From contig PKTM01000009.1 of the NCBI GenBank assembly GCA_002869145.1, forward strand, positions 7,614 to 61,435: a stretch of 53,822 nucleotides of DNA. The letters run 5' to 3'. A program made the position numbers and the translations under genes. How positions within the stretch are numbered: position 1 is the stretch's first letter; each line of letters begins with the position of its first letter. The stretch comes from Denitrovibrio sp. (GTDB lineage: Bacteria; Chrysiogenota; Deferribacteres; Deferribacterales; Geovibrionaceae). The notes beneath the pieces were generated by a model. The model saw only the letters and a list, made by a program, of their open reading frames with translations, ran no database searches and had not been told where the DNA came from. Positions 1 to 9,669 of the stretch are shown piece after piece.

Positions 1-17
1 ATATATTTTTCATTAGT

Positions 18-707
18 ATGAGCGTACATAAAATAATAGTCATTGATGACGACATTGTTCTTTGTGAACTTCTAACAGAATATCTTGAAAAAGAAGGCTA
101 CCAGATAACCACTGTTCATAACGGAAAAGAAGGCGTAAAGGCTGCCCTTAGCGAGGATTTCGATCTAATCATTCTAGACGTAATGCTCCCTGGTATGGGC
201 GGTTTTGATGTGCTTAGAACCATCAGGAAGCAAAAGATGACCCCTACCCTTATGCTTACCGCAAAGGGGGACGACACAGATAAGATTGCAGGGTTTGAAA
301 TGGGTGCAGATGACTATCTTCCAAAACCATATAACCCTAAAGAGCTTCTGGCAAGGATAAGAGCTATTCTCCGCAGATCAACTGATACTTTACAAAAAAA
401 TATACCAGAAATCATCAGCGCAGGCGGTTTCACACTAAACACAGCCAAACTAACAGCAAGCTACAAAGATAATCCGCTGGGACTGACTGTTGTTGAGTTT
501 AAGATACTAGAAATGCTGGTAAGCAACATAGGGAAAGCTGTAAGCAGAGAAGATATTGCCATGAGAGTGCTCGACAGAGAGCTCAGTTCATATGACAGAA
601 GCATTGACGTACACGTAAGTAACATAAGAAAAAAAACAAGTCAGCCTGAAATAATAAAAAGTATCAGAGGAGCAGGATACCAGCTTATTCCTGAAAATGT
701 TTTATGA
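18..707 (+). CDS. OmpR-family response regulator
   Basis: This 229-residue protein is a DNA-binding response regulator. The receiver domain covers about residues 5-118, with the acidic cluster D10-D12, the phospho-acceptor Asp54 in LIILDVMLPG, and the conserved Lys in LPKPY. The C-terminal winged helix covers about residues 130-225 and has the OmpR-type SIDVHVSNIRKK recognition-helix region. The stop codon overlaps the start of the following kinase gene (ATGA), so the two are translationally coupled and form one two-component system. The pairing with a CpxA-like kinase suggests envelope-stress sensing by family analogy, but nothing here identifies the signal. The promoter lies before or at the window edge. 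Function class is certain; target genes are unknown. Confidence 0.93.
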   Translation: MSVHKIIVIDDDIVLCELLTEYLEKEGYQITTVHNGKEGVKAALSEDFDLIILDVMLPGMGGFDVLRTIRKQKMTPTLMLTAKGDDTDKIAGFEMGADDYLPKPYNPKELLARIRAILRRSTDTLQKNIPEIISAGGFTLNTAKLTASYKDNPLGLTVVEFKILEMLVSNIGKAVSREDIAMRVLDRELSSYDRSIDVHVSNIRKKTSQPEIIKSIRGAGYQLIPENVL

Positions 708-2077
708 GAATTAACCGTCACAGTATATTCTTTAAGATATTCTTCGGCCTTTGGCTGACGATGATGATATTTGCTCTTACGCCTCCTCTCATATTTTTGA
801 TGAGCAGTCAGGACAACAGAGATCTTTTTTATAGCCATACCAGAAGAGAGATGGGCAAAAAGGTTGTTTCAGAGATAAGAAACGTTGCAAAAACCGGAAA
901 TATCGAAAAGATACAAAAACTGACTGACTTCGTCGAAAAAACGCTGAAAATAAAAACTTACGTGTTCGACAAAGAACGCAATGAGGTTCTGGGGCAGGAT
1001 TACCCTGCTCAGGCTCTGGAGCTTTTGAATGAAATGGATGGCGGCAAGGTTGTTCTTATTAAACAGTTCTCGAAAGACCCGAAAGACACACGCGTGACAA
1101 GAGTTATCAGAGCCGGAGACTACATGTTCACTGCTATACCTATAAAAGATGAAAACCCCGGTTACATAGCTCTCATCACTGCTTATCATCTGAGAATATT
1201 TTTATACATCCTTCTGCTTTCGTTTCTGGCAAGTATCATAATTTTGAGGTTTCTGACAAAACCGCTCATGACACTCAGGAATGCCGCCGAGAAGATCGCT
1301 AATGGAAACTTCGATGTGCGGGTTTCAGATGAACTGAAACGAAAAGATGAAATGGGGCTTTTGGCTGCTGATTTCGACAAGATGACAGAACGGCTTATTA
1401 AAAACAGACAAGACCAGGAAAATATCCTTAGAAACATCTCACACGAACTAAGGTCACCTCTAACAAGACTAAGGCTGTCTCTGGAACTGGCCCGCGCAAA
1501 AGCTGGCGACAATGCATCAAATGCACTGGACAGGATAGAGTCTGAAACAGAAAAACTGAATGAAATGATAAGCTGGCTTCTGGAGGTGTTCCGCCAAAAA
1601 GACTCAGGAATGGTAAACACCGAGGTTATAACACTTTGTGATGAGCTTAAAGAGATTATAAGCGACGCCGAATTTGAAACATCGGAAAACAACAAAACAC
1701 TCGAAAGCAGTGTAGAATGCACCAGTACTATAAAAACAAACCGTATCTTCATGAAGAGTGCTATGGAAAATATTATACGTAATGCTATAAAATATTCTAA
1801 GACGAAGGTAGATATAAACGCTTATGAAGAAGAAGGGTATTTAATAGTAACAGTATGCGATGATGGTCCGGGTGTTGGCGAAGAACATTTGGATGACATA
1901 TTCTTACCATTTTACAGAGTGGATAAAGACAGAGACAGGAAAACAGGCGGTTCAGGGCTGGGGCTTGCCATTACAAAAGCATTTGTTGATGCAAACAACG
2001 GCAATATCAAAGCTTACAATCTAAGTGAAAATAGCGGTTTCTGCCTTGAGATAACTATACCGGTATTAAAAAAATAA
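704..2077 (+). CDS. CpxA-like sensor histidine kinase
   Basis: This 457-residue membrane kinase is the partner of the preceding regulator and overlaps it by 4 bases. Two transmembrane segments (about 10-33 and 163-183) enclose a periplasmic sensor region of about 130 residues. A HAMP linker follows (184-236), then a HisKA domain with the phospho-acceptor His247 in ISHELRSPLTRL. The ATPase domain carries the N box around NIIRNAIKYS, the G1 box DDGPGV, and the G2 box GGSGLGLAI. This layout and size match the CpxA/EnvZ class. It presumably phosphorylates the regulator in response to a periplasmic or membrane signal. The periplasmic domain has no motif I can name. It ends 3 bases before a convergent gene. 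Confidence 0.92.
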   Translation: MRINRHSIFFKIFFGLWLTMMIFALTPPLIFLMSSQDNRDLFYSHTRREMGKKVVSEIRNVAKTGNIEKIQKLTDFVEKTLKIKTYVFDKERNEVLGQDYPAQALELLNEMDGGKVVLIKQFSKDPKDTRVTRVIRAGDYMFTAIPIKDENPGYIALITAYHLRIFLYILLLSFLASIIILRFLTKPLMTLRNAAEKIANGNFDVRVSDELKRKDEMGLLAADFDKMTERLIKNRQDQENILRNISHELRSPLTRLRLSLELARAKAGDNASNALDRIESETEKLNEMISWLLEVFRQKDSGMVNTEVITLCDELKEIISDAEFETSENNKTLESSVECTSTIKTNRIFMKSAMENIIRNAIKYSKTKVDINAYEEEGYLIVTVCDDGPGVGEEHLDDIFLPFYRVDKDRDRKTGGSGLGLAITKAFVDANNGNIKAYNLSENSGFCLEITIPVLKK

Positions 2078-2080
2078 CAG

Positions 2081-3502
2081 TCAACCTTTCGGAATAGATA
2101 TTTTAAAACTCACCCCGTCATCAATGTTCATGTGGGTCAATTTGCCAGAGAAGTGTTTTTCTACAATAGTTTTACACATATACAAACCGATACCAGTGCC
2201 ATTTATATCCTGTTTTGTAGTAAAGTATGGGTCATATATTTTTTCAGCCAATTCGTCAGGAACACCTCCGCCGTTGTCATATATCTTTATAATGATTTCA
2301 TTTTCGTCATTTTCAATACTCACTTTTATTAAAGCTTTTCCTTGTTCGCAGTAAGCTTTAACTGAATCTCTCGCATTATAAATAAGGTTCATCAAAACCT
2401 GCTTAAACTCATTCTTAAAACCAACAACCATAGGCATGTCGCTTATACACTCTGAAGGATCTTCTATTGAACAGGGCTCCAAGTCCTCACCGTCACAGGC
2501 GCATTGAAATTTTAAAGTTATTCCGCTTTCTTCAATCTGGGTCTGCGTGAGCTTAAGCGCAGTTAGTGTGGCATGGGCAACATTAAACTCAGCTTTTTCT
2601 TTAGTTGGTCTGAAAAAGTCTCTAAAATCTGTTATGGTCTCAGAAAGATAAGTGATCATTTCAAAACCTGTCTTGGCAAGCTCTTCCGTATCTTTATAAT
2701 CAGAAAGATTTTTATCAGCAGAATCATATACTGACTGCAGCACCAGTCCCAAGACATTAAGCGGCTGCCTCCATTGATGAGCAATGGATGAAAGCATCTC
2801 GCCCATATCTGCAAATTTCTTCTGCTCAAAAAGCAGCTGTTCGTGTTTCAGCCTTTGACTAATCTCATCTTCCACACGTCTCTGGAGTGTTTCGTTCATC
2901 ATCTCCAAAGCTTTATTTTTTCTGCTCAGCTCTTCTTCCAGCTCCTTTATTTTTGTTACATCGTTAATAACAATCAGAAGGTCATAACCACTCATATCTT
3001 TAGAGATATTAAGAGCTTCAATGTATTTGTAGCCAGAAATTACAGTATGAACAGTTTTGTTGTTGCTCATAAACCTTAGTTCAAATTTATGCTTATCTGG
3101 ATTCTTATAGAAGGCTTTGAATACTGAGTAGAAAAGGTTTATATCCTCATAGTGGATGTATTCTGTGAGGGATTTCCTCTTTATATCTTCGCCTTCTGAT
3201 ATGCCAACTGTTTCGAAAAATTTATCATTAGCCATCCCTATCTGGCCAAAGTTATTAACGATAATATAAGACACTGGTGCATTTTTATACAGCTTATGAA
3301 ATAGGTTTCGGGATTCGTTATATGCATGGTTAGACTTACGCAGCTCATCATTCTGCATCTCAAGTTCTACCTGATGCACATTAAGCTCGTGCAGAAGCTT
3401 CTCTATGGACTGATTAGATACATTTTCTAGACTTGCTGAAATTTTAGCGAGCTTTTTCTCTGCTTTTTCCCTTAGTTGCTTAAATTTTTCGTCATTAATC
3501 AT
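2081..3502 (-). CDS. PAS sensor histidine kinase, HQWRQPLN type
   Basis: This 473-residue protein has no transmembrane segment and is probably a soluble kinase. An N-terminal coiled coil (residues 1-60, rich in Lys and Glu) precedes a PAS domain (about 65-185), a second coiled coil, a HisKA domain with His242 in AHQWRQPLN, and an ATPase domain with DNGGGVP and GTGIGLYMCK. The upstream CheB-CheR fusion gene ends 9 bases before it, and a GAGGTGA ribosome-binding site overlaps that gene's stop codon, so the two are co-transcribed. It carries no receiver domain, and no dedicated regulator follows in the cluster, so its output may run through one of the orphan CheY-like proteins nearby. That link is inference. 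Confidence 0.9.
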   Translation of the reverse strand: MINDEKFKQLREKAEKKLAKISASLENVSNQSIEKLLHELNVHQVELEMQNDELRKSNHAYNESRNLFHKLYKNAPVSYIIVNNFGQIGMANDKFFETVGISEGEDIKRKSLTEYIHYEDINLFYSVFKAFYKNPDKHKFELRFMSNNKTVHTVISGYKYIEALNISKDMSGYDLLIVINDVTKIKELEEELSRKNKALEMMNETLQRRVEDEISQRLKHEQLLFEQKKFADMGEMLSSIAHQWRQPLNVLGLVLQSVYDSADKNLSDYKDTEELAKTGFEMITYLSETITDFRDFFRPTKEKAEFNVAHATLTALKLTQTQIEESGITLKFQCACDGEDLEPCSIEDPSECISDMPMVVGFKNEFKQVLMNLIYNARDSVKAYCEQGKALIKVSIENDENEIIIKIYDNGGGVPDELAEKIYDPYFTTKQDINGTGIGLYMCKTIVEKHFSGKLTHMNIDDGVSFKISIPKG

Positions 3503-3511
3503 ATCTGCTTT

Positions 3512-6500
3512 TCACCTCGGACTTAAAGTAAAAACAACACCTTTACTTAGGTCATCAGCATCAAGAGGTACAGAACTAAGTGTCACATATATTATGCTGC
3601 CGTCTTTACATTTCCACTTAGTATCCACGCAACCTTTACCTTCATTATCGATCTGCTTATATTTTGCTTTACCAACTCTTTCGTACTCTTTTTTTGATGG
3701 ATATACTATGGAGCTTTTCTTGCCTATAAGTTCCTCCGAGGTATATCCTGTCATACCTTCCAGATAAGGATTAACATAGGTAAACACTCTGTCCTTGACC
3801 ATCCCAATGCCTATTGGAGCGGCAGAATTAAGTGATTCGAGAAACATTAGTTTATCTTCCAGTTCGTCAGAAATACTTACCTTATCAGTAATGTCACGCA
3901 CGACTCCCATCATACGAACTGCTTCTTTACCTTTTCCATACTTTACCTGACCAAACTCATGCACCCACCTAACGTCTCCGTTTTTTGTTACAATGCGGTG
4001 CTCTAAGGAATATTTTTCACTGTTTTCAAGACTATTCCGCACAGCATTTTTAACTTTTTCTTTGTCTTCAGGGTGAACAATTTTTAAGAAATCGTCATAA
4101 GTTCCGCCGAACTCCCCCTCTTTCAAACCAAAAACAGGAGCAACGTTTATCCAGACTATCTCGTCTGTTTTTATATTCCAGTCCCAGTGGCCTATCTTGA
4201 CCTCTTCATCAGTTAAATCACGCATAAACTTTTGTTTATCGAGCTCTTTAGAAACCGCTTTAACATCGTTTATCTCTATAAATGTAACAACGACTCCCGA
4301 AAAGATGGAAGGACCTATCTGGTATGGGAGTATCCTCACAAAATACCAGTTTCCATCAACATCTCTGGTCTCGATCTCCAGTGATTTTGATTCTATGTAT
4401 ACCCTTCTGACAAGAGCCAGAATGTCAATATCTACCATTTTATGTGTAAGGTCAGTCATAGGCCGCCCTTTATCACTTTCCATAATATTCATGACTTTTG
4501 TAACCATAGGTGTAAATTTCCTGATACATAAGTTTTCGTCCAGAAAAAGTGTCCCTATCTGTGTTGAGTTAAGAAGGTTGTCCAGGTCATTATTAAGCTC
4601 TGTCAGCTCGAATATCTTATCCTGATGTTCTGAGTTAACAGTGAAAAGTTCTTCGTTGACAGACTGGAGCTCTTCGTTGGTGCTCTGGAGTTCTTCATTG
4701 CTTGCCAGAAGCTCTTCGTTAGTCGCCTGAAGCTCCTCGTTAGATGTTTCAAGCTCCTCTATTGTCGCCTGCAGGTTCTCTTTGGTAAACTGAAGCTCCT
4801 GCTCCAGATCTATTATTCTCTGCTGAACCTCTTTACCGACATCATAATCATCAGCTTCTGTGACACGTTTACCGATAATCTTCTCACGTTCTTTTTCGAT
4901 AATTATAGCAAGTATTATATGGTTGCCGTTTTTGTTAAAAAGCTGCTTTATGGTCATCTTTACATTTCTTGACTGACCGTTTTCTTTGATGATTATGTTG
5001 GTATATATAGTATCTTCATTTTTTTTCAGAACCCTCTGAACACCTGTTGACAAAGGTATCGCAAGCTCACGCTTAGCCAGCTTAGAAATATCGCTGTTCA
5101 TTTTGCCTATGGGCAGGTCAATGTATGTTGCCACATCTCCAAACAGATGAATGATATCAAGCTGATCGTTAACAACAATAATTGCTGATTCAGACTGGCT
5201 TGTCACTGCTCGCAACAGTTTGTCATAAATTTTTTCATCACCATAACCGTAATATGATGTTTGATCTCTGCCAGACGCCCTGAAATATCGATTGCTATGA
5301 ACAGGCTCATGCATGACACGAAGATCGTGATCAGAGGATATCCTTCTGGTTCGGTTTACGGACTTGAATATTTTATGTTTGTTTTCAACAACTTCGTAGT
5401 TTTCAGACACTTCACCTGTTGCTTCACTGCTTCCTAAAAACAGATATCCACCCATATTCAGTGAAAAGCTGAACATCTCAAGGGCTTTCTTTTGAAGAAC
5501 AGGCTGAAAATATATAAGCAGGTTTCTACAGCTTATAAGATCCATCTTTGTAAAAGGCGGATCTTTTATCAGATTATGCTTGGCAAAGACCACCATCTCT
5601 CTTATGTTTCTTGAGATGATGTAAGTGTTGTCTTGTTTAGTAAAATATCTTGTTAAATAAGAACTGGGGACATCCCCCACTATGCTTTCGTGGTACTGGC
5701 CATTACTAGCTATAAGGATTGCGTCTTCGTCAATGTCTGTGGCAAATATCTTAACCTTGCGTCTCAGATTAAGATCCTGAATACAATCATAAAAAAGGAT
5801 CGCTAAAGAGTATGCTTCCTCTCCAGTGGAACACCCTGAAGTCCATACTCTTATATCTTCAATGCCGTTATTATTATTAATTATCTCCGGTATAACCTTA
5901 GTCTTCAGGTATTCATAGGACTCTTTGTCTCTGAAAAAACTGGTTACACCTATCAAAACATCTTTGTAAAGCAGTGTAACCTCATTCGGACTTTGCTCAA
6001 GCATATCAAGATATTCGTCAAGGCTGTCCAACTTATTTACTGCTATTCTACGCTCAATCCTTCTGAGTATTGTGCTTGGTTTATAATGGGTAAAGTCAAC
6101 TTTAGTCTTCTCTCTTACCATAGCAAGCAGTTTATCCACAGTGCTTTGAGAACCTGCTCTCTTAACTTTTGCTACATATGGGTTTTTAATATAAGACAAA
6201 AGTGATTCAGGCATCTCTTCCGGTGCCAAAACCATGTCCACAGAACCAGACATTATTGCGTTTTTAGGCATGGCGTCAAACTGTGCGGTCTCTTCACTCT
6301 GGGCAATGACCACACCATTTGCCTCTTTTATAGACTTAACGCCTCTAGTTCCGTCACTCCCTGTTCCGGAAAGAACTATACCGACGGATTTTTCACCCTG
6401 ATCTATAGCAAGAGAGTTGAAAAATATATCTATGGGTAAGTTGAGTGAAATCCGGGAGCCTCTATCACTAAGCAGGAGTTTACCGTGAAAAATAGTCAGA

Positions 6501-6772
6501 TTGTGCTTAGGAGGTATCAGATAAACGTTATTCTTTTCTATAAGAACTCCGTCTTCAGCCCTGTGAACGGGCATTTTAGTATGCTTGGAAAGCAACTCAA
6601 CCATCAGACTTTTATAATCTGGTGAAAGATGCTGGATAACGATGAAACTAAGCCCACTGTCATCAGGCATATTGCTGAAGAACTTCTCAATAGCCTCAAG
6701 GCCACCGGCAGAAGCACCAATTGCAACATAATAATCAGGAATTACTTCTGAGCTTTTTGATTGTTTAGACAT
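3512..6772 (-). CDS. CheB-CheR fusion protein with PAS domains
   Basis: This 1086-residue protein joins a CheB-type methylesterase to a CheR-type methyltransferase. The CheB part (about 10-195) keeps the Ser-His-Asp triad: Ser21 in GASAGG, His48 in QHLSP and Asp140 in SGTGSDGTRG. The CheR part (about 215-470) has an Arg-rich N-terminal region and the SAM-binding motif VWTSGCSTGEEAYS. A long heptad coiled coil with repeated EELQSTNEEL-like units (about 650-730) leads to three PAS-like domains, the second starting at GHWDWNIKTDEIVW. There is no CheY-type receiver in front of CheB. Such fusions are linked to non-flagellar signalling, and no chemoreceptor gene lies in the window. It is the first gene of a pair with the downstream PAS kinase. 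Confidence 0.92.
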   Translation of the reverse strand: MSKQSKSSEVIPDYYVAIGASAGGLEAIEKFFSNMPDDSGLSFIVIQHLSPDYKSLMVELLSKHTKMPVHRAEDGVLIEKNNVYLIPPKHNLTIFHGKLLLSDRGSRISLNLPIDIFFNSLAIDQGEKSVGIVLSGTGSDGTRGVKSIKEANGVVIAQSEETAQFDAMPKNAIMSGSVDMVLAPEEMPESLLSYIKNPYVAKVKRAGSQSTVDKLLAMVREKTKVDFTHYKPSTILRRIERRIAVNKLDSLDEYLDMLEQSPNEVTLLYKDVLIGVTSFFRDKESYEYLKTKVIPEIINNNNGIEDIRVWTSGCSTGEEAYSLAILFYDCIQDLNLRRKVKIFATDIDEDAILIASNGQYHESIVGDVPSSYLTRYFTKQDNTYIISRNIREMVVFAKHNLIKDPPFTKMDLISCRNLLIYFQPVLQKKALEMFSFSLNMGGYLFLGSSEATGEVSENYEVVENKHKIFKSVNRTRRISSDHDLRVMHEPVHSNRYFRASGRDQTSYYGYGDEKIYDKLLRAVTSQSESAIIVVNDQLDIIHLFGDVATYIDLPIGKMNSDISKLAKRELAIPLSTGVQRVLKKNEDTIYTNIIIKENGQSRNVKMTIKQLFNKNGNHIILAIIIEKEREKIIGKRVTEADDYDVGKEVQQRIIDLEQELQFTKENLQATIEELETSNEELQATNEELLASNEELQSTNEELQSVNEELFTVNSEHQDKIFELTELNNDLDNLLNSTQIGTLFLDENLCIRKFTPMVTKVMNIMESDKGRPMTDLTHKMVDIDILALVRRVYIESKSLEIETRDVDGNWYFVRILPYQIGPSIFSGVVVTFIEINDVKAVSKELDKQKFMRDLTDEEVKIGHWDWNIKTDEIVWINVAPVFGLKEGEFGGTYDDFLKIVHPEDKEKVKNAVRNSLENSEKYSLEHRIVTKNGDVRWVHEFGQVKYGKGKEAVRMMGVVRDITDKVSISDELEDKLMFLESLNSAAPIGIGMVKDRVFTYVNPYLEGMTGYTSEELIGKKSSIVYPSKKEYERVGKAKYKQIDNEGKGCVDTKWKCKDGSIIYVTLSSVPLDADDLSKGVVFTLSPR

Positions 6773-6778
6773 ATATCA

Positions 6779-6828
6779 CCAAATAATAATAATAATACTC
6801 ATCAAATATATTTTAGCTTATTATTTGG
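6779..6828. repeat. 11-bp inverted repeat between signalling genes
   Basis: CCAAATAATAA at 6779-6789 and its exact reverse complement at 6818-6828 flank a 28-base AT-rich spacer that begins with further AAT triplets. It sits just upstream of the leftward CheB-CheR gene and downstream of the heme-type kinase gene. It could be an operator or a weak transcript structure. There is no U-tract typical of a strong terminator. Confidence 0.45.
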
Positions 6829-6844
6829 ATGTATCAACTAAAAC

Positions 6845-8200
6845 TTATGATTGTTCAGTAAAAAAATTAAACTCCGCTTTAAAGCCATTGTCTCCAATAA
6901 TTGAAACCTCAGCATTAAGCTTCTCTGCCATACTGTCTATAAGTATAAAACCGAGCGAGTCCGGCTTATTCTTTATTGCCTCAGTGTCAAAACCGACTCC
7001 GTTGTCTTTATAAATAAGCGTTGCATTATTTTCAGTTACTTTAAACTCGATACTTATCACAGGTTTTTTATTGTCTTCTTTAAAGGCGTGCTTAAAAGAA
7101 TTAGTCAGAAGTTCATTAACTATAAGACCGCATGATAAGGCCTGAGTAGCTGACATGATAATCGGGTCAGCCTTGAGTTTTATGTTAACATCCGGGGAGC
7201 CCTCTCTTTTATAAGAGACAGAAAACTGAGACACCATCTTTTCCAGATAATCATCAGATTTGACACCAATAAGATCATCTTCGCACTGAAACATACTGTG
7301 CATAGTCGCCATAGACACCAGCCGCCACTGGATATCTTTCAGAAGAGCGTCTTTGTCAACGGAGTTTCCGTTTGCTCTTTGAAGATCTATTATACTGGAT
7401 ATTATCTGAAGATTATTTTTTACCCTGTGGTTAAGCTCTCTGAGGATAATGTCCTTCTCTGAACTAAGCCGTTTCTCCCTTTTCATAAGTGCGCCCAGCT
7501 TTACTAAAGCATAAAAAAGCAATGATCCACCAAAGAGCCAAGATATCAGATTCAGCATAATATATTCGTGAGACTTTTTCTTAAAAGTTTTATAATAATC
7601 TTTCAATGGGACAGAAACGCTGATGCCGCCTCTGATGTCACCAACTTTGTACCCCTGATCCGAATGACACTTCAGACAGCTCTTTTCGGTGACGAATGGT
7701 CTCATGAATCTAAGATATGGCTCACCGTCTATTAAATCAGTCTCTTTAAACTCTTTTGCGCCTGATAATATCGCTTCTAAAGCACGCTCCTCCCATTTGT
7801 CGGGTTTGTTTATAGGGTTTTTAAGTTTGTCACTGGTTAGGTGTGCTTGAATAAAATCTTTGTCTGCCATCTCAAAAACAAGTCTTGTCATGTATGCCGG
7901 GTTTATAAGTGTAAGCTGTTTTCCGTCTGGGGTAGTGATATCTCGATTTTTAATATCTGATAAGTAAGGGTTTGGGGGGGTATGCTCGCTAACAGGAACA
8001 TATATACCGCCATACCTGGACACCCACCTTCTGTATAGGGTGTCTTTCATGAAGGAAAGGTTTGCCTCTTTGGATGCGATCTCGATAATAGCCTTCTTTG
8101 AGTCTAAGTAGTTTGTGATAGAGTTTCCTATCATAAGCATTGTCCAGAAGGAGAACAACACAATAAATATGACATTAAACTCTTTTGTTCTTAAAGCCAT
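6845..8200 (-). CDS. Tll0287-like (DUF3365) sensor kinase, HisKA_2 type, with CxxCH
   Basis: This 451-residue membrane kinase has a transmembrane helix at about 8-28, a periplasmic domain, a second helix at about 213-236 and a cytoplasmic kinase core. The periplasmic part matches the Tll0287-like family and holds the c-type heme attachment motif C175-L-K-C178-H179, so it probably senses redox state, a gas or an electron carrier through covalent heme. The kinase core is the HisKA_2 type (LNHRVKNNLQIISSI, His258) with an ATPase domain containing NELLTNSFKHAF and DNGVGFD. I chose the ATG at 8200, which has a GGGG ribosome-binding site 6 bases upstream, over an upstream ATG at 8224 without one. 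Only 72 bases separate it from the CheB-CheR gene in the same direction. Confidence 0.88.
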   Translation of the reverse strand: MALRTKEFNVIFIVLFSFWTMLMIGNSITNYLDSKKAIIEIASKEANLSFMKDTLYRRWVSRYGGIYVPVSEHTPPNPYLSDIKNRDITTPDGKQLTLINPAYMTRLVFEMADKDFIQAHLTSDKLKNPINKPDKWEERALEAILSGAKEFKETDLIDGEPYLRFMRPFVTEKSCLKCHSDQGYKVGDIRGGISVSVPLKDYYKTFKKKSHEYIMLNLISWLFGGSLLFYALVKLGALMKREKRLSSEKDIILRELNHRVKNNLQIISSIIDLQRANGNSVDKDALLKDIQWRLVSMATMHSMFQCEDDLIGVKSDDYLEKMVSQFSVSYKREGSPDVNIKLKADPIIMSATQALSCGLIVNELLTNSFKHAFKEDNKKPVISIEFKVTENNATLIYKDNGVGFDTEAIKNKPDSLGFILIDSMAEKLNAEVSIIGDNGFKAEFNFFTEQS

Positions 8201-8385
8201 ATCAGCCCCGTAAAAAAATAACATATGTTCAGTTGTGTATACCTTGTGTATATATTAAAATTTTACTACTCTACGATACTTTTGTCTATTCAGATTGCAA
8301 TAAAAGCACAACTGGCCTAAGTTATCGATATATTTTTAGTTTGCGGATATATTAAATCTAACAAACACATAAACGGAGATTAACC

Positions 8386-9093
8386 ATTAAAATTAAGTAT
8401 GGCAACTCTGACATAGAGTTTACCCACATAGTAAAGCCAAAATTAAAGAGAATGTACATCAGTATAGATGCTAAGAATGGAGTTATTGTTAAAACCCCGG
8501 AAGTTTCAAAGGCGATGGTTTTGGAATTGGTATTAAAAAAAGCTGAATGGATATTGAAAAAGAGAAAGCTTGTTCAAAATACTTTTAGTTAGTTAAAATT
8601 TGAGACAGGTTCTACCCTCCTTTACCTTGGTGAAAGGTATTGCCTGAAAATGGAAGAGGACAAAGCTGCTGCTGTCGGCAAAGCTTATCTGAGTTTTGAT
8701 AATACTGAGTTTATTCTGAAATATAACCCTTTTCTTATGAAAGAAGAATATATGCGTAAAGCTCTGGACGAATTTTACAGAGAAAAGGCAAAAGAGCATT
8801 TAGTCAAGCTTACTGAATACTGGGCTGAGAAAATGGGGCTCAGCTACAACAAGATAACTTTCAAAAAAGCAGCCAAAAGATGGGGAAGTTGTTCGTCCAA
8901 AGGGAACATTATGTTCAACTATGAAGCTGTCAAGCTGCCAGTTGAGTGTGTGGAGTATCTTGCAGTTCACGAGCTATCACATCTTATACATCACAACCAC
9001 AGCAAAATTTTCTGGAAACTGGTTGAAAAGAACCTGCCAGACTATAAAGACATAAAGAAAAAAATGCGTCAGTATTTGCCAGAATCGCCGTAG
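8386..9093 (+). pseudogene. YgjP-like metallopeptidase with in-frame TAG
   Basis: A full-length reading frame for a YgjP/M48-type metallopeptidase is interrupted by one in-frame TAG at 8590-8592 (codon 69). The N-terminal part gives the usual basic strand and KKAEWILKKRK segment. After the stop the same frame continues without shift and reaches the zinc site HELSHLIHHNHSKIFW. An intact 147-residue C-terminal piece could start at the ATG at 8650, but it would lack the N-terminal domain. No ATG, GTG or TTG lies at the expected start: a GGAG site at 8375-8378 points to ATT at 8386. Either the gene is decaying, or it uses a rare start codon and readthrough. TAG is a genuine terminator at this gene's own end (9091-9093). 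Confidence 0.8.
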
Positions 9094-9105
9094 TCAAAAA
9101 AATTT

Positions 9106-9510
9106 CTATTGTCTGTTTATGTAGTTTGCAAGTTTTTTATCAGTAGAGCTGATATGGCGCACAAGCCAGTTCTGCATGAACGATACTAATTCAGCTTCTC
9201 TTGCTTCACCTTCTGCATTTTCAAGCTCTGCTACTTTATCGTGGAAATCTATATGAGCATTATGGTGGGAGCCTGATTCAGGATATTCATGTTCTGCCAT
9301 TAAATCTGCTTCGGTCTTAAAATGGTAGTGAGCGTATTCTTTAAGCTCTTTCAATGTGTTAGCTACTGCACTTTGATTGTCAGACAAAATCGCATCAATT
9401 GCATTATTTGTTATGTCTAAGAAGTTTTTATGCTGATCATCTATCTTTTCAATACCAACAGACATTGTAGAGTTCATCCAGTTTACTTTTTTTAATTCTG
9501 ATTTATTCAT
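9106..9510 (-). CDS. Bacteriohemerythrin
   Basis: This 134-residue protein is a single hemerythrin domain, which binds O2 reversibly at a non-heme di-iron centre. The iron ligands are visible along the four-helix bundle: DDQHKNFLD in helix A, HYHFKTEADLMAEH in helix B, HHNAHIDF in helix C and WLVRHISSTDKKL in helix D. The length is typical of bacterial single-domain members. The start at 9510 has a GGAGG site 6-7 bases upstream. The gene stands alone, convergent with the metallopeptidase gene. Its likely role is oxygen scavenging, storage or sensing in an oxygen-sensitive cell; this is known for the family and not shown here. Confidence 0.93.
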   Translation of the reverse strand: MNKSELKKVNWMNSTMSVGIEKIDDQHKNFLDITNNAIDAILSDNQSAVANTLKELKEYAHYHFKTEADLMAEHEYPESGSHHNAHIDFHDKVAELENAEGEAREAELVSFMQNWLVRHISSTDKKLANYINRQ

Positions 9511-9669
9511 TGTTAACCTCCGGATACAAAACACCTAAACTTCAAAAAGTCAGTCTGAATTGCGTTTGAGTTTCTTATTTTTAATTATATTAACATAAAG
9601 ATTATCAAGAAACACATCTTAGTGCCTAAAAAAAAACAAACTTGTGCATCTTTTTAATAATGAGGGTCT

